From positions 3,949,001-4,013,000 of the forward strand of contig NZ_JAUSXQ010000001.1 in NCBI RefSeq assembly GCF_030816115.1: a DNA stretch of 64,000 nt, written 5' to 3'. The notes beneath the pieces are model-generated. The model saw only the letters and a list, made by a program, of their open reading frames with translations. It made no database searches and was not told where the DNA came from. The stretch's first letter is position 1. Each line of letters opens with the position of its first letter. A program made the translations under genes and the position numbers. Origin of the DNA: Chryseobacterium sp. W4I1. Its GTDB lineage: Bacteria > Bacteroidota > Bacteroidia > Flavobacteriales > Weeksellaceae. This document shows, piece by piece, positions 40,874 through 49,924 of the stretch.

Positions 40874-41704
40874 ATGAAAATTTCAGATCAGTTTATTCAT
40901 AAGATACTCGAAAAAAAGCAGATCAGTTCCCATGGGTTTTTTGACAAAACCGATATGGAAACATGGGTAAGAGAATTGTACAATGTCCTTTTTCTTCCAC
41001 AGCAAATTAATAGCGGTGATCAACTGAAAACAGGATTTGAAGAACTGCAGAAAGGTCTCTTTGATTTGATTAAAAGTATGAAAAATGATGAGGTTTTTGC
41101 TCAAAATGAGTCCAATAACTTCTTCCTGGCTTTGCCGGAGATCTATGATAAATTAATTCTTGATGCTGAATCTATTTTAGAATTTGATCCTGCTACAGGG
41201 TCTTTAGAAGAGATTCTACTTTCGTATCCGGGCTTTTTTGCAACCTATGTGTATAGAATTTCGCATCAGCTCTGGATTCAGGAAATAAAAATATTGCCGC
41301 GTGTCATTTCAGAATATGCACACAGCAGAACAGGAATAGATATTCATCCCGGTGCGATCATTGGAAAGCATTTCTTTATTGATCACGGAACAGGAATCGT
41401 GATCGGAGAAACGACAGAGATAGGCAATCATGTGAAAATATACCAGGGAGTGACGCTTGGAGCGCTCAATGTTTCAAAAGATAAAGCCAATAAGAAAAGA
41501 CATCCCAATATTGAAGACTATGTTATCATCTATTCCGGTGCAACGATTTTAGGAGGCGAAACAACGATAGGCAGAGACAGTATCATTGGAGGAAATGTAT
41601 GGATCACACAAAATGTCCCTTCCAATTCCCTGGTTTATAATAAAAGTGAAATAAAAATAAAAGATAACGGACCGCTTCCAGAATCTTTAACATTTGTGAT
41701 TTAA
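40874..41704 (+). CDS. cysE: Serine O-acetyltransferase
   Basis: This 276-residue enzyme acetylates serine to O-acetylserine, the acceptor for sulfide. The N-terminal helical region (about 1-140) is followed by the left-handed beta-helix of hexapeptide repeats: HSRTGIDIHPGAIIGKHFFI, DHGTGIVIGETTEIGNHVKI, YQGVTLGALNVSKDK and HPNIEDYVIIYSGATILGG. The catalytic histidines in IDIHPGA and FIDHGTG are present. It lies two bases after cysN and 29 before cysK, so it is part of the same transcript. Confidence 0.95.
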   Translation: MKISDQFIHKILEKKQISSHGFFDKTDMETWVRELYNVLFLPQQINSGDQLKTGFEELQKGLFDLIKSMKNDEVFAQNESNNFFLALPEIYDKLILDAESILEFDPATGSLEEILLSYPGFFATYVYRISHQLWIQEIKILPRVISEYAHSRTGIDIHPGAIIGKHFFIDHGTGIVIGETTEIGNHVKIYQGVTLGALNVSKDKANKKRHPNIEDYVIIYSGATILGGETTIGRDSIIGGNVWITQNVPSNSLVYNKSEIKIKDNGPLPESLTFVI

Positions 41705-41733
41705 AACAAAAAACAAAATAAAATTGAGTCGGT

Positions 41734-42645
41734 ATGAAGTTCCAAAACACATTAGAAACCATCGGAAATACCCCGGTTGTCAAAATTAACAAACTTTTCG
41801 GTCCTGAAAATGAAGTCTGGATCAAACTGGAAAAAGCCAATCCCGGCGGAAGCATTAAAGACAGAATTGCTTTATCAATGATTGAAGATGCTGAAGCAAA
41901 AGGACTTTTGAATAAAGACAGTGTTATCATAGAGCCTACCAGTGGAAATACAGGTATAGGTCTTGCTTTGGTAGCAGCCGTGAAAAACTATAAACTTATT
42001 CTTGTGATGCCGGAAAGCATGAGTTTGGAACGCCGCAAAATTATGGAATCCTATGGAGCAGAATTCGTACTCACTCCAAGAGAAAAAGGAATGAAAGGAG
42101 CCATTGAAAAGGCTGAAGAACTGGCCAAAGAAACCCCGAATTCGTGGATCCCGAGACAGTTTGACAATCCTGCCAATGTAAAAGTACACACTGAAACGAC
42201 CGCCCAGGAAATACTGAAAGACTTTCCCGAAGGTCTTGATTACCTCATTACCGGAGTAGGAACAGGAGGTCACATCACAGGAATTGCCCAGGTTCTGAAA
42301 CAGAAATTTCCCAATATCAAAGTGATTGCTGTAGAACCGGAATTATCTCCCGTTCTTAGCGGAGGTTCGCCCGCACCACATCCTTTGCAGGGTCTGGGGG
42401 CTGGATTTATTCCTTCCATTCTGGATACTGCAATTCTGGATGAAATTGTAAAGATCGGGAAAGATGAAGCCTTTGAATTCACTAAAGAAGCTGCCAAAAA
42501 AGAAGGCCTTTTCGTAGGAATTTCTACCGGAGCAGCTTTAGCGGCAGTCGCAAAAAAACTTTCTGAAATTCCCGCCGGATCTACTATACTGACTATCAAT
42601 TATGACACAGGCGAAAGATATCTGTCCATAGAAGGACTGTTCTAG
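41734..42645 (+). CDS. cysK: Cysteine synthase A (O-acetylserine sulfhydrylase)
   Basis: This 303-residue PLP enzyme makes cysteine from O-acetylserine and sulfide. The PLP lysine is Lys42 in [15 protein letters not shown], and [18 protein letters not shown] and [17 protein letters not shown] form the substrate and phosphate loops. The C-terminal region has [15 protein letters not shown] and [16 protein letters not shown] CysK rather than CysM assignment is based on overall pattern. It directly follows cysE, as the two act in sequence. Confidence 0.95.
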   Translation: MKFQNTLETIGNTPVVKINKLFGPENEVWIKLEKANPGGSIKDRIALSMIEDAEAKGLLNKDSVIIEPTSGNTGIGLALVAAVKNYKLILVMPESMSLERRKIMESYGAEFVLTPREKGMKGAIEKAEELAKETPNSWIPRQFDNPANVKVHTETTAQEILKDFPEGLDYLITGVGTGGHITGIAQVLKQKFPNIKVIAVEPELSPVLSGGSPAPHPLQGLGAGFIPSILDTAILDEIVKIGKDEAFEFTKEAAKKEGLFVGISTGAALAAVAKKLSEIPAGSTILTINYDTGERYLSIEGLF

Positions 42646-42669
42646 TCACCCTAAAATAAGAAGATTAAA

Positions 42670-43515
42670 ATGAAACAAAATACCCATTCACCACAGGTCT
42701 ACCTGGTAGGTGCAGGACCCGGCGATCCTGATCTCATCACTGTAAAAGCCGTAAAAGCTATTGCATCAGCCGATATCATCTTATGTGACCGCCTTGTAAG
42801 TCCGGAAATACTAAGCCGTTATGCCAATAAAAAAAGCGAGATTATTTATGTTGGCAAAGAATGCAGCAAAAATGCTTCTACACCCCAGTCCCACATCAAT
42901 ACACTCATCATAGACTTTGCCTCTCAGGGGAAAACGGTAGTACGACTTAAAGGAGGAGATATATCCTTCTTCTCCAATGTTCTGGACGAATTGAAAGTAT
43001 TGAAAGAACATCATATTCCATTTGAAATTATACCCGGAATTACCGCTGCTTCAGGAGCCGCAGCGTACGCAGGAATGCCATTGACAGCCAGAGGATATGC
43101 CACATCTGTACGTTTTCTGACCTATTATAAAACAGAAATCCTCAGTGAAGAATACTGGAAAGAACTTAGAACCTCAGAGGATACCCTTGTTTTTTATATG
43201 TCAAAAGGAAACCTGAACGGTCTGGTTGAAAAATTTTTAGCAGTAGGAAATACTGATGATAAAAAGATTGCAATAATCGAACAGGCCACCACTCCTTATC
43301 AGAAAGTGTATACCTCATCACTGGAAGAATTTCAGGAAAAGCTTGGAAATAAAACATTTGTATCTCCTTCATTGGTTATTGTAGGAAAAGTGGTGAATCT
43401 TCACGAAGAATTTTCATGGCTGGAATCAGATAAACAGGAAGGGATTTATTTTAAATCTGTAACTAACGGAAGCTTAGTGTCAAATACCCAAAATCTATTC
43501 GAATATGCTGTCTGA
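42670..43515 (+). CDS. cobA: Uroporphyrinogen-III C-methyltransferase
   Basis: This 281-residue enzyme methylates uroporphyrinogen III twice with S-adenosylmethionine to give precorrin-2, the precursor of siroheme. The family motifs are VYLVGAGPGDPDLITVKAVKA, KTVVRLKGGDISFFSN and PGITAASGAAAYAGMPLTAR. Siroheme is the cofactor of the sulfite reductase hemoprotein encoded downstream. Its end overlaps the start of cysJ by 11 bases. A bifunctional CysG is not present; the dehydrogenase part is found in the fusion gene at 49925. Confidence 0.95.
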   Translation: MKQNTHSPQVYLVGAGPGDPDLITVKAVKAIASADIILCDRLVSPEILSRYANKKSEIIYVGKECSKNASTPQSHINTLIIDFASQGKTVVRLKGGDISFFSNVLDELKVLKEHHIPFEIIPGITAASGAAAYAGMPLTARGYATSVRFLTYYKTEILSEEYWKELRTSEDTLVFYMSKGNLNGLVEKFLAVGNTDDKKIAIIEQATTPYQKVYTSSLEEFQEKLGNKTFVSPSLVIVGKVVNLHEEFSWLESDKQEGIYFKSVTNGSLVSNTQNLFEYAV

Positions 43516-45214
43516 AACTAAATTAAATGCCCTAAAAGAAATATCCGGTGATTTTTCGAGGGACGAAGCAGTCTGGGCAAGCGGTTTTCTCGCTGGCCTT
43601 GCAGGATTTTCCAATGCCGTGCAGCCAACTTTTTCTGAAGAGAATCAGGCAGAGATCATTTCTCCAAAGAAAATCACCCTTGCTTACGGTACGGAAACCG
43701 GTAACAGTAAAAAACTGGCCGTAGAACTTGCAGGAACAATAAAGAAAAAAGGAGTGCAGGTAAAGCTGGCGGATCTTTCCCAATATAAACCTAAAGATCT
43801 TGCCAAAGAAGACCTTTTCTTCGTTATCATCAGCACACAAGGTGAAGGCGAACCGCCACTTCTGGCTAAGAAATTTTATGATCACCTTCATGAAAATGAT
43901 CTTAATCTCAATCACCTGAAATTTGGAATCCTTGCGCTTGGAGACAGCAGCTATCCACTGTTTTGCAAAACCGGGGAAGATGTTGACTTCCGTTTCGAAA
44001 TATTGGGCGCACAGCGAATCATTCCTTTGAAAAAATGCGATATTGATTATGAGCAGGAGGCCCATAACTGGGCAGAACATATCCTGGATGTTGTCGGTAA
44101 AAAGGCAGAAAGCAGCCAGAAAAGTACATCTGTTCCAAAAATTTCAACAGGAAGAAAACATTACCGGGGAAAAGTTTCAACTATTATCAATCTGAATGAT
44201 ATAGACTCCGAAAAGCAAACCTTTCATATAGAAATTGAAACAGAAGAACCTTTGATTTATAACCCCGGCGATGCATTGGGAGTAATTGCTTTCAATTCTA
44301 AATCTGAAGTAGATGAGATCATCAGCCTCACCGGAATTGATCCTCAGAAGCAAATTAAAACAGCAAAAATTACAGCCAGTGCAGAAGAGTTGTTGTACAA
44401 ACACCTTAATATCAGTTATCTGCTCAAAACTACAGTAGCCCAATATGCACAGATTACAGGACACTCTATTCCCGATGTAAGGTTAAGCCTTCTTGACCTG
44501 CTGCGGATCTATCCGGTAAACAATGCCGGTGAATTTGTGGAAGTCATTGCTGCTCTCACGGGTCAGTCACCACGTTTGTATTCAATTTCTTCCTCGCTGC
44601 AGGCACATGGTGATACCGAAATTCATATTACAGTAGCGAAATCTGAATTTTTCATCAATGATAAAAAGCAAAACGGTTTGTGTAGTGGTTTTCTGGCTGA
44701 ATTTAAAGAAGAACAGGAGTTGGAGTTTTATATTCAGGAAGCCAAACATTTCAGACTTCCCAAGCCTGAAAAAGATATTATTATGATCGGTCCGGGAACG
44801 GGTATTGCTCCTTTCAGGTCCTTTCTCTACGAACGGGATGCGTTGGGGGCAGAAGGCCGAAACTGGCTCTTTTTCGGTGACCGGACTTTTGTTTCAGACT
44901 TTCTCTATCAGGCAGAGCTGCAGGATTTCCTCAAAACAGGAGCATTAACCCATCTTGATCTTGCCTTTTCCAGAGACACTACAGAAAAAATATATGTGCA
45001 GCACAGGCTGGAGCAAAAAGCACAGGAAGTATATCACTGGCTGGAAGGCGGAGCATCACTTTACGTTTGTGGTGCCAGAGAACCCATGAGTAAAGATGTT
45101 GAAAAAACCATTCTGAACATTATTCAGGAGAAAGGAAAGCGTAGTCCTGAAGACGCTCAGATCTATCTTGAAGAACTGGAGCTCAGCGGAAGATATGTTA
45201 AAGATGTGTATTAA
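43505..45214 (+). CDS. cysJ: Sulfite reductase flavoprotein, CysJ-like diflavin reductase
   Basis: This 569-residue diflavin reductase would pass electrons from NADPH through FAD and FMN to the hemoprotein. The FMN domain (about 56-195) has AYGTETGNSKKLAVELAG and STQGEGEPPLLAKKFYDHL, then ALGDSSYPLFCKTGEDVD. The FAD part has RLYSISSSLQAHGDTEIHIT, and NADPH binding is shown by IGPGTGIAPFRSFLYERDA and SLYVCGAREPMSKDVEKTI. It ends LSGRYVKDVY, the family C-terminus. The N-terminal 50 residues are a CysJ-like leader region. Confidence 0.95.
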   Translation: MLSETKLNALKEISGDFSRDEAVWASGFLAGLAGFSNAVQPTFSEENQAEIISPKKITLAYGTETGNSKKLAVELAGTIKKKGVQVKLADLSQYKPKDLAKEDLFFVIISTQGEGEPPLLAKKFYDHLHENDLNLNHLKFGILALGDSSYPLFCKTGEDVDFRFEILGAQRIIPLKKCDIDYEQEAHNWAEHILDVVGKKAESSQKSTSVPKISTGRKHYRGKVSTIINLNDIDSEKQTFHIEIETEEPLIYNPGDALGVIAFNSKSEVDEIISLTGIDPQKQIKTAKITASAEELLYKHLNISYLLKTTVAQYAQITGHSIPDVRLSLLDLLRIYPVNNAGEFVEVIAALTGQSPRLYSISSSLQAHGDTEIHITVAKSEFFINDKKQNGLCSGFLAEFKEEQELEFYIQEAKHFRLPKPEKDIIMIGPGTGIAPFRSFLYERDALGAEGRNWLFFGDRTFVSDFLYQAELQDFLKTGALTHLDLAFSRDTTEKIYVQHRLEQKAQEVYHWLEGGASLYVCGAREPMSKDVEKTILNIIQEKGKRSPEDAQIYLEELELSGRYVKDVY

Positions 45215-45233
45215 ATGATAAACGGATAATATA

Positions 45234-46907
45234 ATGACAGATAAAAATAATCTTTCACCGGTAGAAAAAATAAAAACCGGCAGCAACGGCCTCAGGGGAA
45301 CCTTAAAGGAAAGCCTTTTAGATGATTTTACCGGAGCCATCAGAGAAGATGACCAAACCCTCATCAAATTTCATGGGATGTACCAGCAGGATGACAGGGA
45401 CAGACGCGAGGAAAGAGTCGCCAAGAAACTGGAATGGCTGTATTCCTACATGATCCGTCTCAGGCTTCCCGGAGGATTTTTAACATCGGAACAATGGGTT
45501 GGCCTCAATAATATTGCAGAAGATCATTCCACGGGCGTCATCAAAATTACCACACGTCAGACCATTCAGCTGCATGGGATTTTAAAATCTCATGTAAAAC
45601 CTACCATCCAGAGCTTCAATCTGCAACATCTGGATTCCATAGCAGCATGTGGAGATGTCAACAGAAACGTAACCTGTACCTCAAATCCTTCAGAATCCTC
45701 CTTACACCAGCAGGCTTATGAACTGGCAGGAAAGATTAGTGAAATGTGTCTTCCGAAAACAAAGTCTTATTATGATCTCTGGATCGATGATGAAATGGTC
45801 ATTGACAGAAAATCAGAGGAAGATCCTCTTTATCAGGACAGATATCTTCCTAGAAAACTGAAAATTGGAATTGCAGTTCCTCCCAATAATGACGTTGATG
45901 TTTTTATCAATGATATAGCGCTGATTGCGATTATTGAGGATCACAAAATTGTAGGCTACAATATTGCCGCAGGAGGAGGACTCGGTGCCACTCACGGGAA
46001 TGATGCCACTTATGCACGTCTTGCCTCTGTTTTAGGGTTTGTAGCCACAGAAGAAAAAGTATTGCAGGCGGTTTATGAAATTATTACTGTACAGCGTGAT
46101 TTCGGGAACAGAAGTGACCGGAAATTATCAAGGTTAAAATATACTATAGACAAGCTTGGAATTGAAGGCTACAGGAATGAAGTAGAAAAACGATGCGGTT
46201 TTAGTTTTGAACCTGCCAGAGAATTCAAGTTTGAACAGAGAAAAGACCGTTACGGATGGGTGCAGAATCATGAAGGGAAGTGGTTTTATACTTTATTTGT
46301 AGAACACGGAAGAGTTTTGAATACAGAAGATTATCCTCTAAAATCAGGGTTATTAAAAATTGCAGAAACAGGAAAAGTCAATTTTAGGTTTACCTGTAAT
46401 CAAAACCTGATCCTTTCTGATATTCTGGAAGAAGATAAAGCTGAAATTGAAGACCTTCTGAAAGAATCCGGAATTTTCGGTTACACCAGAGATGCCAGTG
46501 CACTACGTAAAAATTCTGTGGCCTGTGTAGCGCTCAATACCTGCTCACTCGCTTTGGCTGAAGGTCAGCGTTACCTGCCTGCTTTAGTGACAAAAATAGA
46601 ACCCGTTCTTGAAAAATACGGACTTCAGAATGAAGACATCACGATCAGAATGACCGGCTGTCCCAACGGATGCGGAAGATCGCCGAATGCAGAGATTGGC
46701 TTTGTGGGTACGGCCTATGGTAAATACAATCTTCATATCGGGGGCGACAGACTGGGAATGCGCCTCAATACAAAGTTTAAAGAAAACATCGGGGAAGAAG
46801 AGATCCTTGAAACCCTTGATGAACTTTTCGGAATTTACTCAGAAAACAGGCAGGAAGAAGAAACCTTTGGTGATTTCTCTTATCGCTATTTACAAACCAT
46901 AAAATAA
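45234..46907 (+). CDS. cysI: Sulfite reductase hemoprotein subunit (NADPH)
   Basis: This 557-residue enzyme reduces sulfite to sulfide at a siroheme coupled to a 4Fe-4S cluster. The cluster ligands are Cys431, Cys437, Cys476 and Cys480, in VACVALNTCSLAL and MTGCPNGCGRS, close to the positions in E. coli CysI. Substrate-binding arginines are in TRQTIQLHG and NVTCTSNP. The length suits the two-repeat ferredoxin-like sulfite/nitrite reductase fold. A nitrite reductase cannot be excluded by motifs alone, but the CysJ neighbour and operon support sulfite. Confidence 0.95.
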   Translation: MTDKNNLSPVEKIKTGSNGLRGTLKESLLDDFTGAIREDDQTLIKFHGMYQQDDRDRREERVAKKLEWLYSYMIRLRLPGGFLTSEQWVGLNNIAEDHSTGVIKITTRQTIQLHGILKSHVKPTIQSFNLQHLDSIAACGDVNRNVTCTSNPSESSLHQQAYELAGKISEMCLPKTKSYYDLWIDDEMVIDRKSEEDPLYQDRYLPRKLKIGIAVPPNNDVDVFINDIALIAIIEDHKIVGYNIAAGGGLGATHGNDATYARLASVLGFVATEEKVLQAVYEIITVQRDFGNRSDRKLSRLKYTIDKLGIEGYRNEVEKRCGFSFEPAREFKFEQRKDRYGWVQNHEGKWFYTLFVEHGRVLNTEDYPLKSGLLKIAETGKVNFRFTCNQNLILSDILEEDKAEIEDLLKESGIFGYTRDASALRKNSVACVALNTCSLALAEGQRYLPALVTKIEPVLEKYGLQNEDITIRMTGCPNGCGRSPNAEIGFVGTAYGKYNLHIGGDRLGMRLNTKFKENIGEEEILETLDELFGIYSENRQEEETFGDFSYRYLQTIK

Positions 46908-47044
46908 AATATATGATCAACGTTCCTTACCGGCAAAAAAATGCCGGAAAACATTACCATTATCTTTTAGGGATCCGAATGTGTATATGCTGTTCATTAA
47001 TTGACGACGCATAAACCATTCATCAACCCTAAAATTTTATACAA
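46908..47044 (+). other. 137-base gap between cysI and the TonB-dependent receptor
   Basis: No gene fits. A small hairpin CCGGCA/TGCCGG (46930-46947, loop of six A's) lies 23 bases after the cysI stop but is not followed by a T-run on the forward strand. No TAnnTTTG box was found, so the receptor could be read through from the operon. Confidence 0.45.
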
Positions 47045-49918
47045 GTGAAATCCATACACCCACAATATTTTCAGAAGAAAATCAGTCCTATTATCCTCAT
47101 ATTATTCTTTGCCGGCTTTGTACAGGCACAACAGCAGATTGAAGTAAGCGGAATTATAAAACAAACAGATACCCATAATGGGATTGCCGGAGTGCAGATC
47201 CAGGTAGAAAATACGCAGGATAAGGCAATTACCGATCAGGAAGGAAATTTTAATTTGATAACAAGGGTCAAAATACCCTTCAGAATTGTGATCAGGAAAG
47301 AGGGGTTTACAGAACAAACCGCTGAAATTCTTTCACTATCCAGTAAAATAGCTGTAGAATTAAATCCTCAGAACACTATTATCAATGAAGTAGTGATTTC
47401 TGCCTCACGGCTTCCCGAAAAATTACTCAGATCACCGATTGCTATTGAAAAGATTGATATTAGAACAATCCGGGAAAGCCCTGCTGCTTCATTTTATGAA
47501 ACCCTGGAAAACGTAAAAGGCTTACAGCTTTTAACCTCAAGCCTTACATTAAAAGTTCCCAACGCCAGAGGATTCAATTCTCCGAATAACTTCCGCTTTA
47601 TGCAGTTAGTAGATGGGGTAGATGTACAGTCTGCCACTTTGGGAGTTCCATTGGGAAATGCAATAGGGCCAACAGAACTGGACATCCAGTCTATGGAAAT
47701 TACACCCGGAGCCGCTTCCGCTTTATACGGAATGAATGCCATCAATGGTTTGGCGAGCCTTCAGACCAAAGATCCATTTACCTCGGAAGGCGTAAGTCTT
47801 TATTTCAGAGGCGGCGTGAACCATGTGGACAATGTGAACCACAAAACAGCTGCGTTGGGAGAAAGTGCATTCAGGATCGCAAAAGTTCTGAACAACAATC
47901 TCGCAATAAAAATCAACGGTTCCTATTTCAGCGGTGTCGATTGGATCTCGGACAACCGGACAGACCAGAATCCCGGCTCACTGATTACTGCCAACCCAAA
48001 CTTTTCTCTCACCAACAATCCGGCAGAAGATCTTTGGAACAAATACGGAGACGAAAGGAATAACCGTACCTCTGTAAAAGTGAATTATAATGGAAAACCT
48101 ACAACCTTCAACGTTTCGAGAACAGGCTATTATGAAAAAGATCTCATCAGTCCTGAAGTAAAAAATATAAAATTTGATGCAGGATTGTACTACCGTTTTG
48201 GAGACCAGTGGAAAACATCCTACGTGTACCGTTATGGCTTGCTGGATGGAACTTTTCAGCGAGGAAACAAGATCCGGCTTCAGAACGCAACGGTTCAGAA
48301 TCATAAAGTAGAACTTACCGGGAAAGAGTTGACATTCAGGGCGTATATGTCCATAGAAAACACCGGGGATTCTTACAATCTTAAGCCTTTAGCTGATAAT
48401 CTGGATCTTACCAATTTGTCTAATGCCAACTGGAAAAATATTTTTCAGACAACGCTGCAGGACAGACTGAATTCAGGGATAAACCTGAACGATGCCTTTA
48501 TTCTCGCAAGACAGGAAGCAGATAAAAACAGAGTGATTCCGGGAACGGCTGCCTTTCAGCAGTTAAAAAATACGATTATCGGGATCAATAATTGGGATTC
48601 CGCCAATTCAGGAATTGCAGGAGCACCTGCTACCGGAGGAGCAAAGCTTGAACAGAAATCCAGGTTTTATCAGGGAGAAATTACGTATGACCTGACCAGA
48701 TTCGTCAAAGTATTCAGTCTTTTGGCAGGAGCAGATTACCGTCTTTACAGCATCACGCCTGACGGAAATAATTTTGTTGATTTTGAAAGACCGGTTAATG
48801 AAAGAAATATTGCCTTATCAGACGGTACGTTCGGTAACAATGTAATTTATCAGAAATACGGAGCATTTGCCCAGGCTACCAAGCTTTTTTTTAATGATAA
48901 ATTAAAACTGAATCTTGCGCTTCGGGTTGACAGGAATCCGGAGTTTGAAGCTAAATTCAATCCAAGGATAAGTGTGGTTTATTCTCCTGTTAATCAGCAT
49001 AATTTCAGAGTTTCTTTCCAGAATGGGTACCGTTTTCCTTCATTATTTGAAGCCCTGTCATTTGTTAATAACGGAAATGTGAGAAGAGTAGGCGGTCTTG
49101 CAAAAGCAAATGATGGTTTAGGCTATCTTGAAAACTCTTATACACTGGCATCTATTGATCAATTCACTGCTGCGGTCAATAAAGATGTGGATGGCGGAAT
49201 GGGCCAGAGCCAGGCCGCATTGAAAAACAGAAACCTTTTAACTGCCGCCAATCTTCCAAAATTACAGCCTGAAAAGGTGAACTCCTTTGAAGTAGGTTAC
49301 AAAACCGTTTTATTCAACAGCAGACTGGTCATCGATTGGGATTTTTATTATAATGTTTATGAAGGTTTTCTCGGACAGGTAGAAGTTGCCGTACCCAAGA
49401 ATGAAACTGTAGGAAGCGATAATGCTGTTCTGGCGATGACGGACCGAAGCAAGCAGGACAGATATAGGGTTTATACCAACAGCAACAGTATTTACAAAAG
49501 TCTGGGAACATCTTTGGGGGTCCGTTATAATATCGTGAAAAATTATAATGTGAACGTCAATGTTTCTTATAATGATCTTGTTTCCTCCAATACTTCCGAT
49601 CTCTTTATTACAGCCTTCAATACGCCAAAATGGGCAATCAATTTAAGCGTAGGAAACAGGGAAATCGTTAAAAATATAGGATTTACGGTTGCGGCAAGAT
49701 GGCAGGACAGTTTCTTGTGGGAAAGCCCACTGGCTTCAGGAAATATTCCTGCATACTACACCATTGATGCACAGGCCACATGGAGGATTCCTGAAATTAA
49801 AGCCAATGTGAAAATAGGGGCTACCAATCTGCTGAACCGCAGGTATCTTCAGTATGCGGCAGGACCCGAGATTGGCGGACTGTATTATATTGCTTTTACT
49901 TATGATCTAAAACTTTAA
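47045..49918 (+). CDS. TonB-dependent outer-membrane receptor in the sulfate operon
   Basis: This 957-residue protein has a signal peptide (about 1-29: KISPIILILFFAGFVQAQ) and a carboxypeptidase-regulatory-like domain (about 30-115, DTHNGIAGVQIQVENTQD). A plug domain follows (about 120-250, SASRLPEKLLRSPIAIEKID, SFYETLENVKGLQLLT), and then a long beta-barrel ending YYIAFTYDLKL. It would import a substrate across the outer membrane with TonB energy. It sits after cysI and six bases before the siroheme/TSUP fusion. Thus it likely handles a sulfur compound or a cofactor. Start is GTG at 47045. The substrate is not shown. Confidence 0.92.
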   Translation: MKSIHPQYFQKKISPIILILFFAGFVQAQQQIEVSGIIKQTDTHNGIAGVQIQVENTQDKAITDQEGNFNLITRVKIPFRIVIRKEGFTEQTAEILSLSSKIAVELNPQNTIINEVVISASRLPEKLLRSPIAIEKIDIRTIRESPAASFYETLENVKGLQLLTSSLTLKVPNARGFNSPNNFRFMQLVDGVDVQSATLGVPLGNAIGPTELDIQSMEITPGAASALYGMNAINGLASLQTKDPFTSEGVSLYFRGGVNHVDNVNHKTAALGESAFRIAKVLNNNLAIKINGSYFSGVDWISDNRTDQNPGSLITANPNFSLTNNPAEDLWNKYGDERNNRTSVKVNYNGKPTTFNVSRTGYYEKDLISPEVKNIKFDAGLYYRFGDQWKTSYVYRYGLLDGTFQRGNKIRLQNATVQNHKVELTGKELTFRAYMSIENTGDSYNLKPLADNLDLTNLSNANWKNIFQTTLQDRLNSGINLNDAFILARQEADKNRVIPGTAAFQQLKNTIIGINNWDSANSGIAGAPATGGAKLEQKSRFYQGEITYDLTRFVKVFSLLAGADYRLYSITPDGNNFVDFERPVNERNIALSDGTFGNNVIYQKYGAFAQATKLFFNDKLKLNLALRVDRNPEFEAKFNPRISVVYSPVNQHNFRVSFQNGYRFPSLFEALSFVNNGNVRRVGGLAKANDGLGYLENSYTLASIDQFTAAVNKDVDGGMGQSQAALKNRNLLTAANLPKLQPEKVNSFEVGYKTVLFNSRLVIDWDFYYNVYEGFLGQVEVAVPKNETVGSDNAVLAMTDRSKQDRYRVYTNSNSIYKSLGTSLGVRYNIVKNYNVNVNVSYNDLVSSNTSDLFITAFNTPKWAINLSVGNREIVKNIGFTVAARWQDSFLWESPLASGNIPAYYTIDAQATWRIPEIKANVKIGATNLLNRRYLQYAAGPEIGGLYYIAFTYDLKL

Positions 49919-49924
49919 ATTACA

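Noticed and set aside
46930..46947. Hairpin CCGGCA/TGCCGG after cysI as a terminator
   Set aside because: No T-run follows on the forward strand and the downstream genes fit the same operon.
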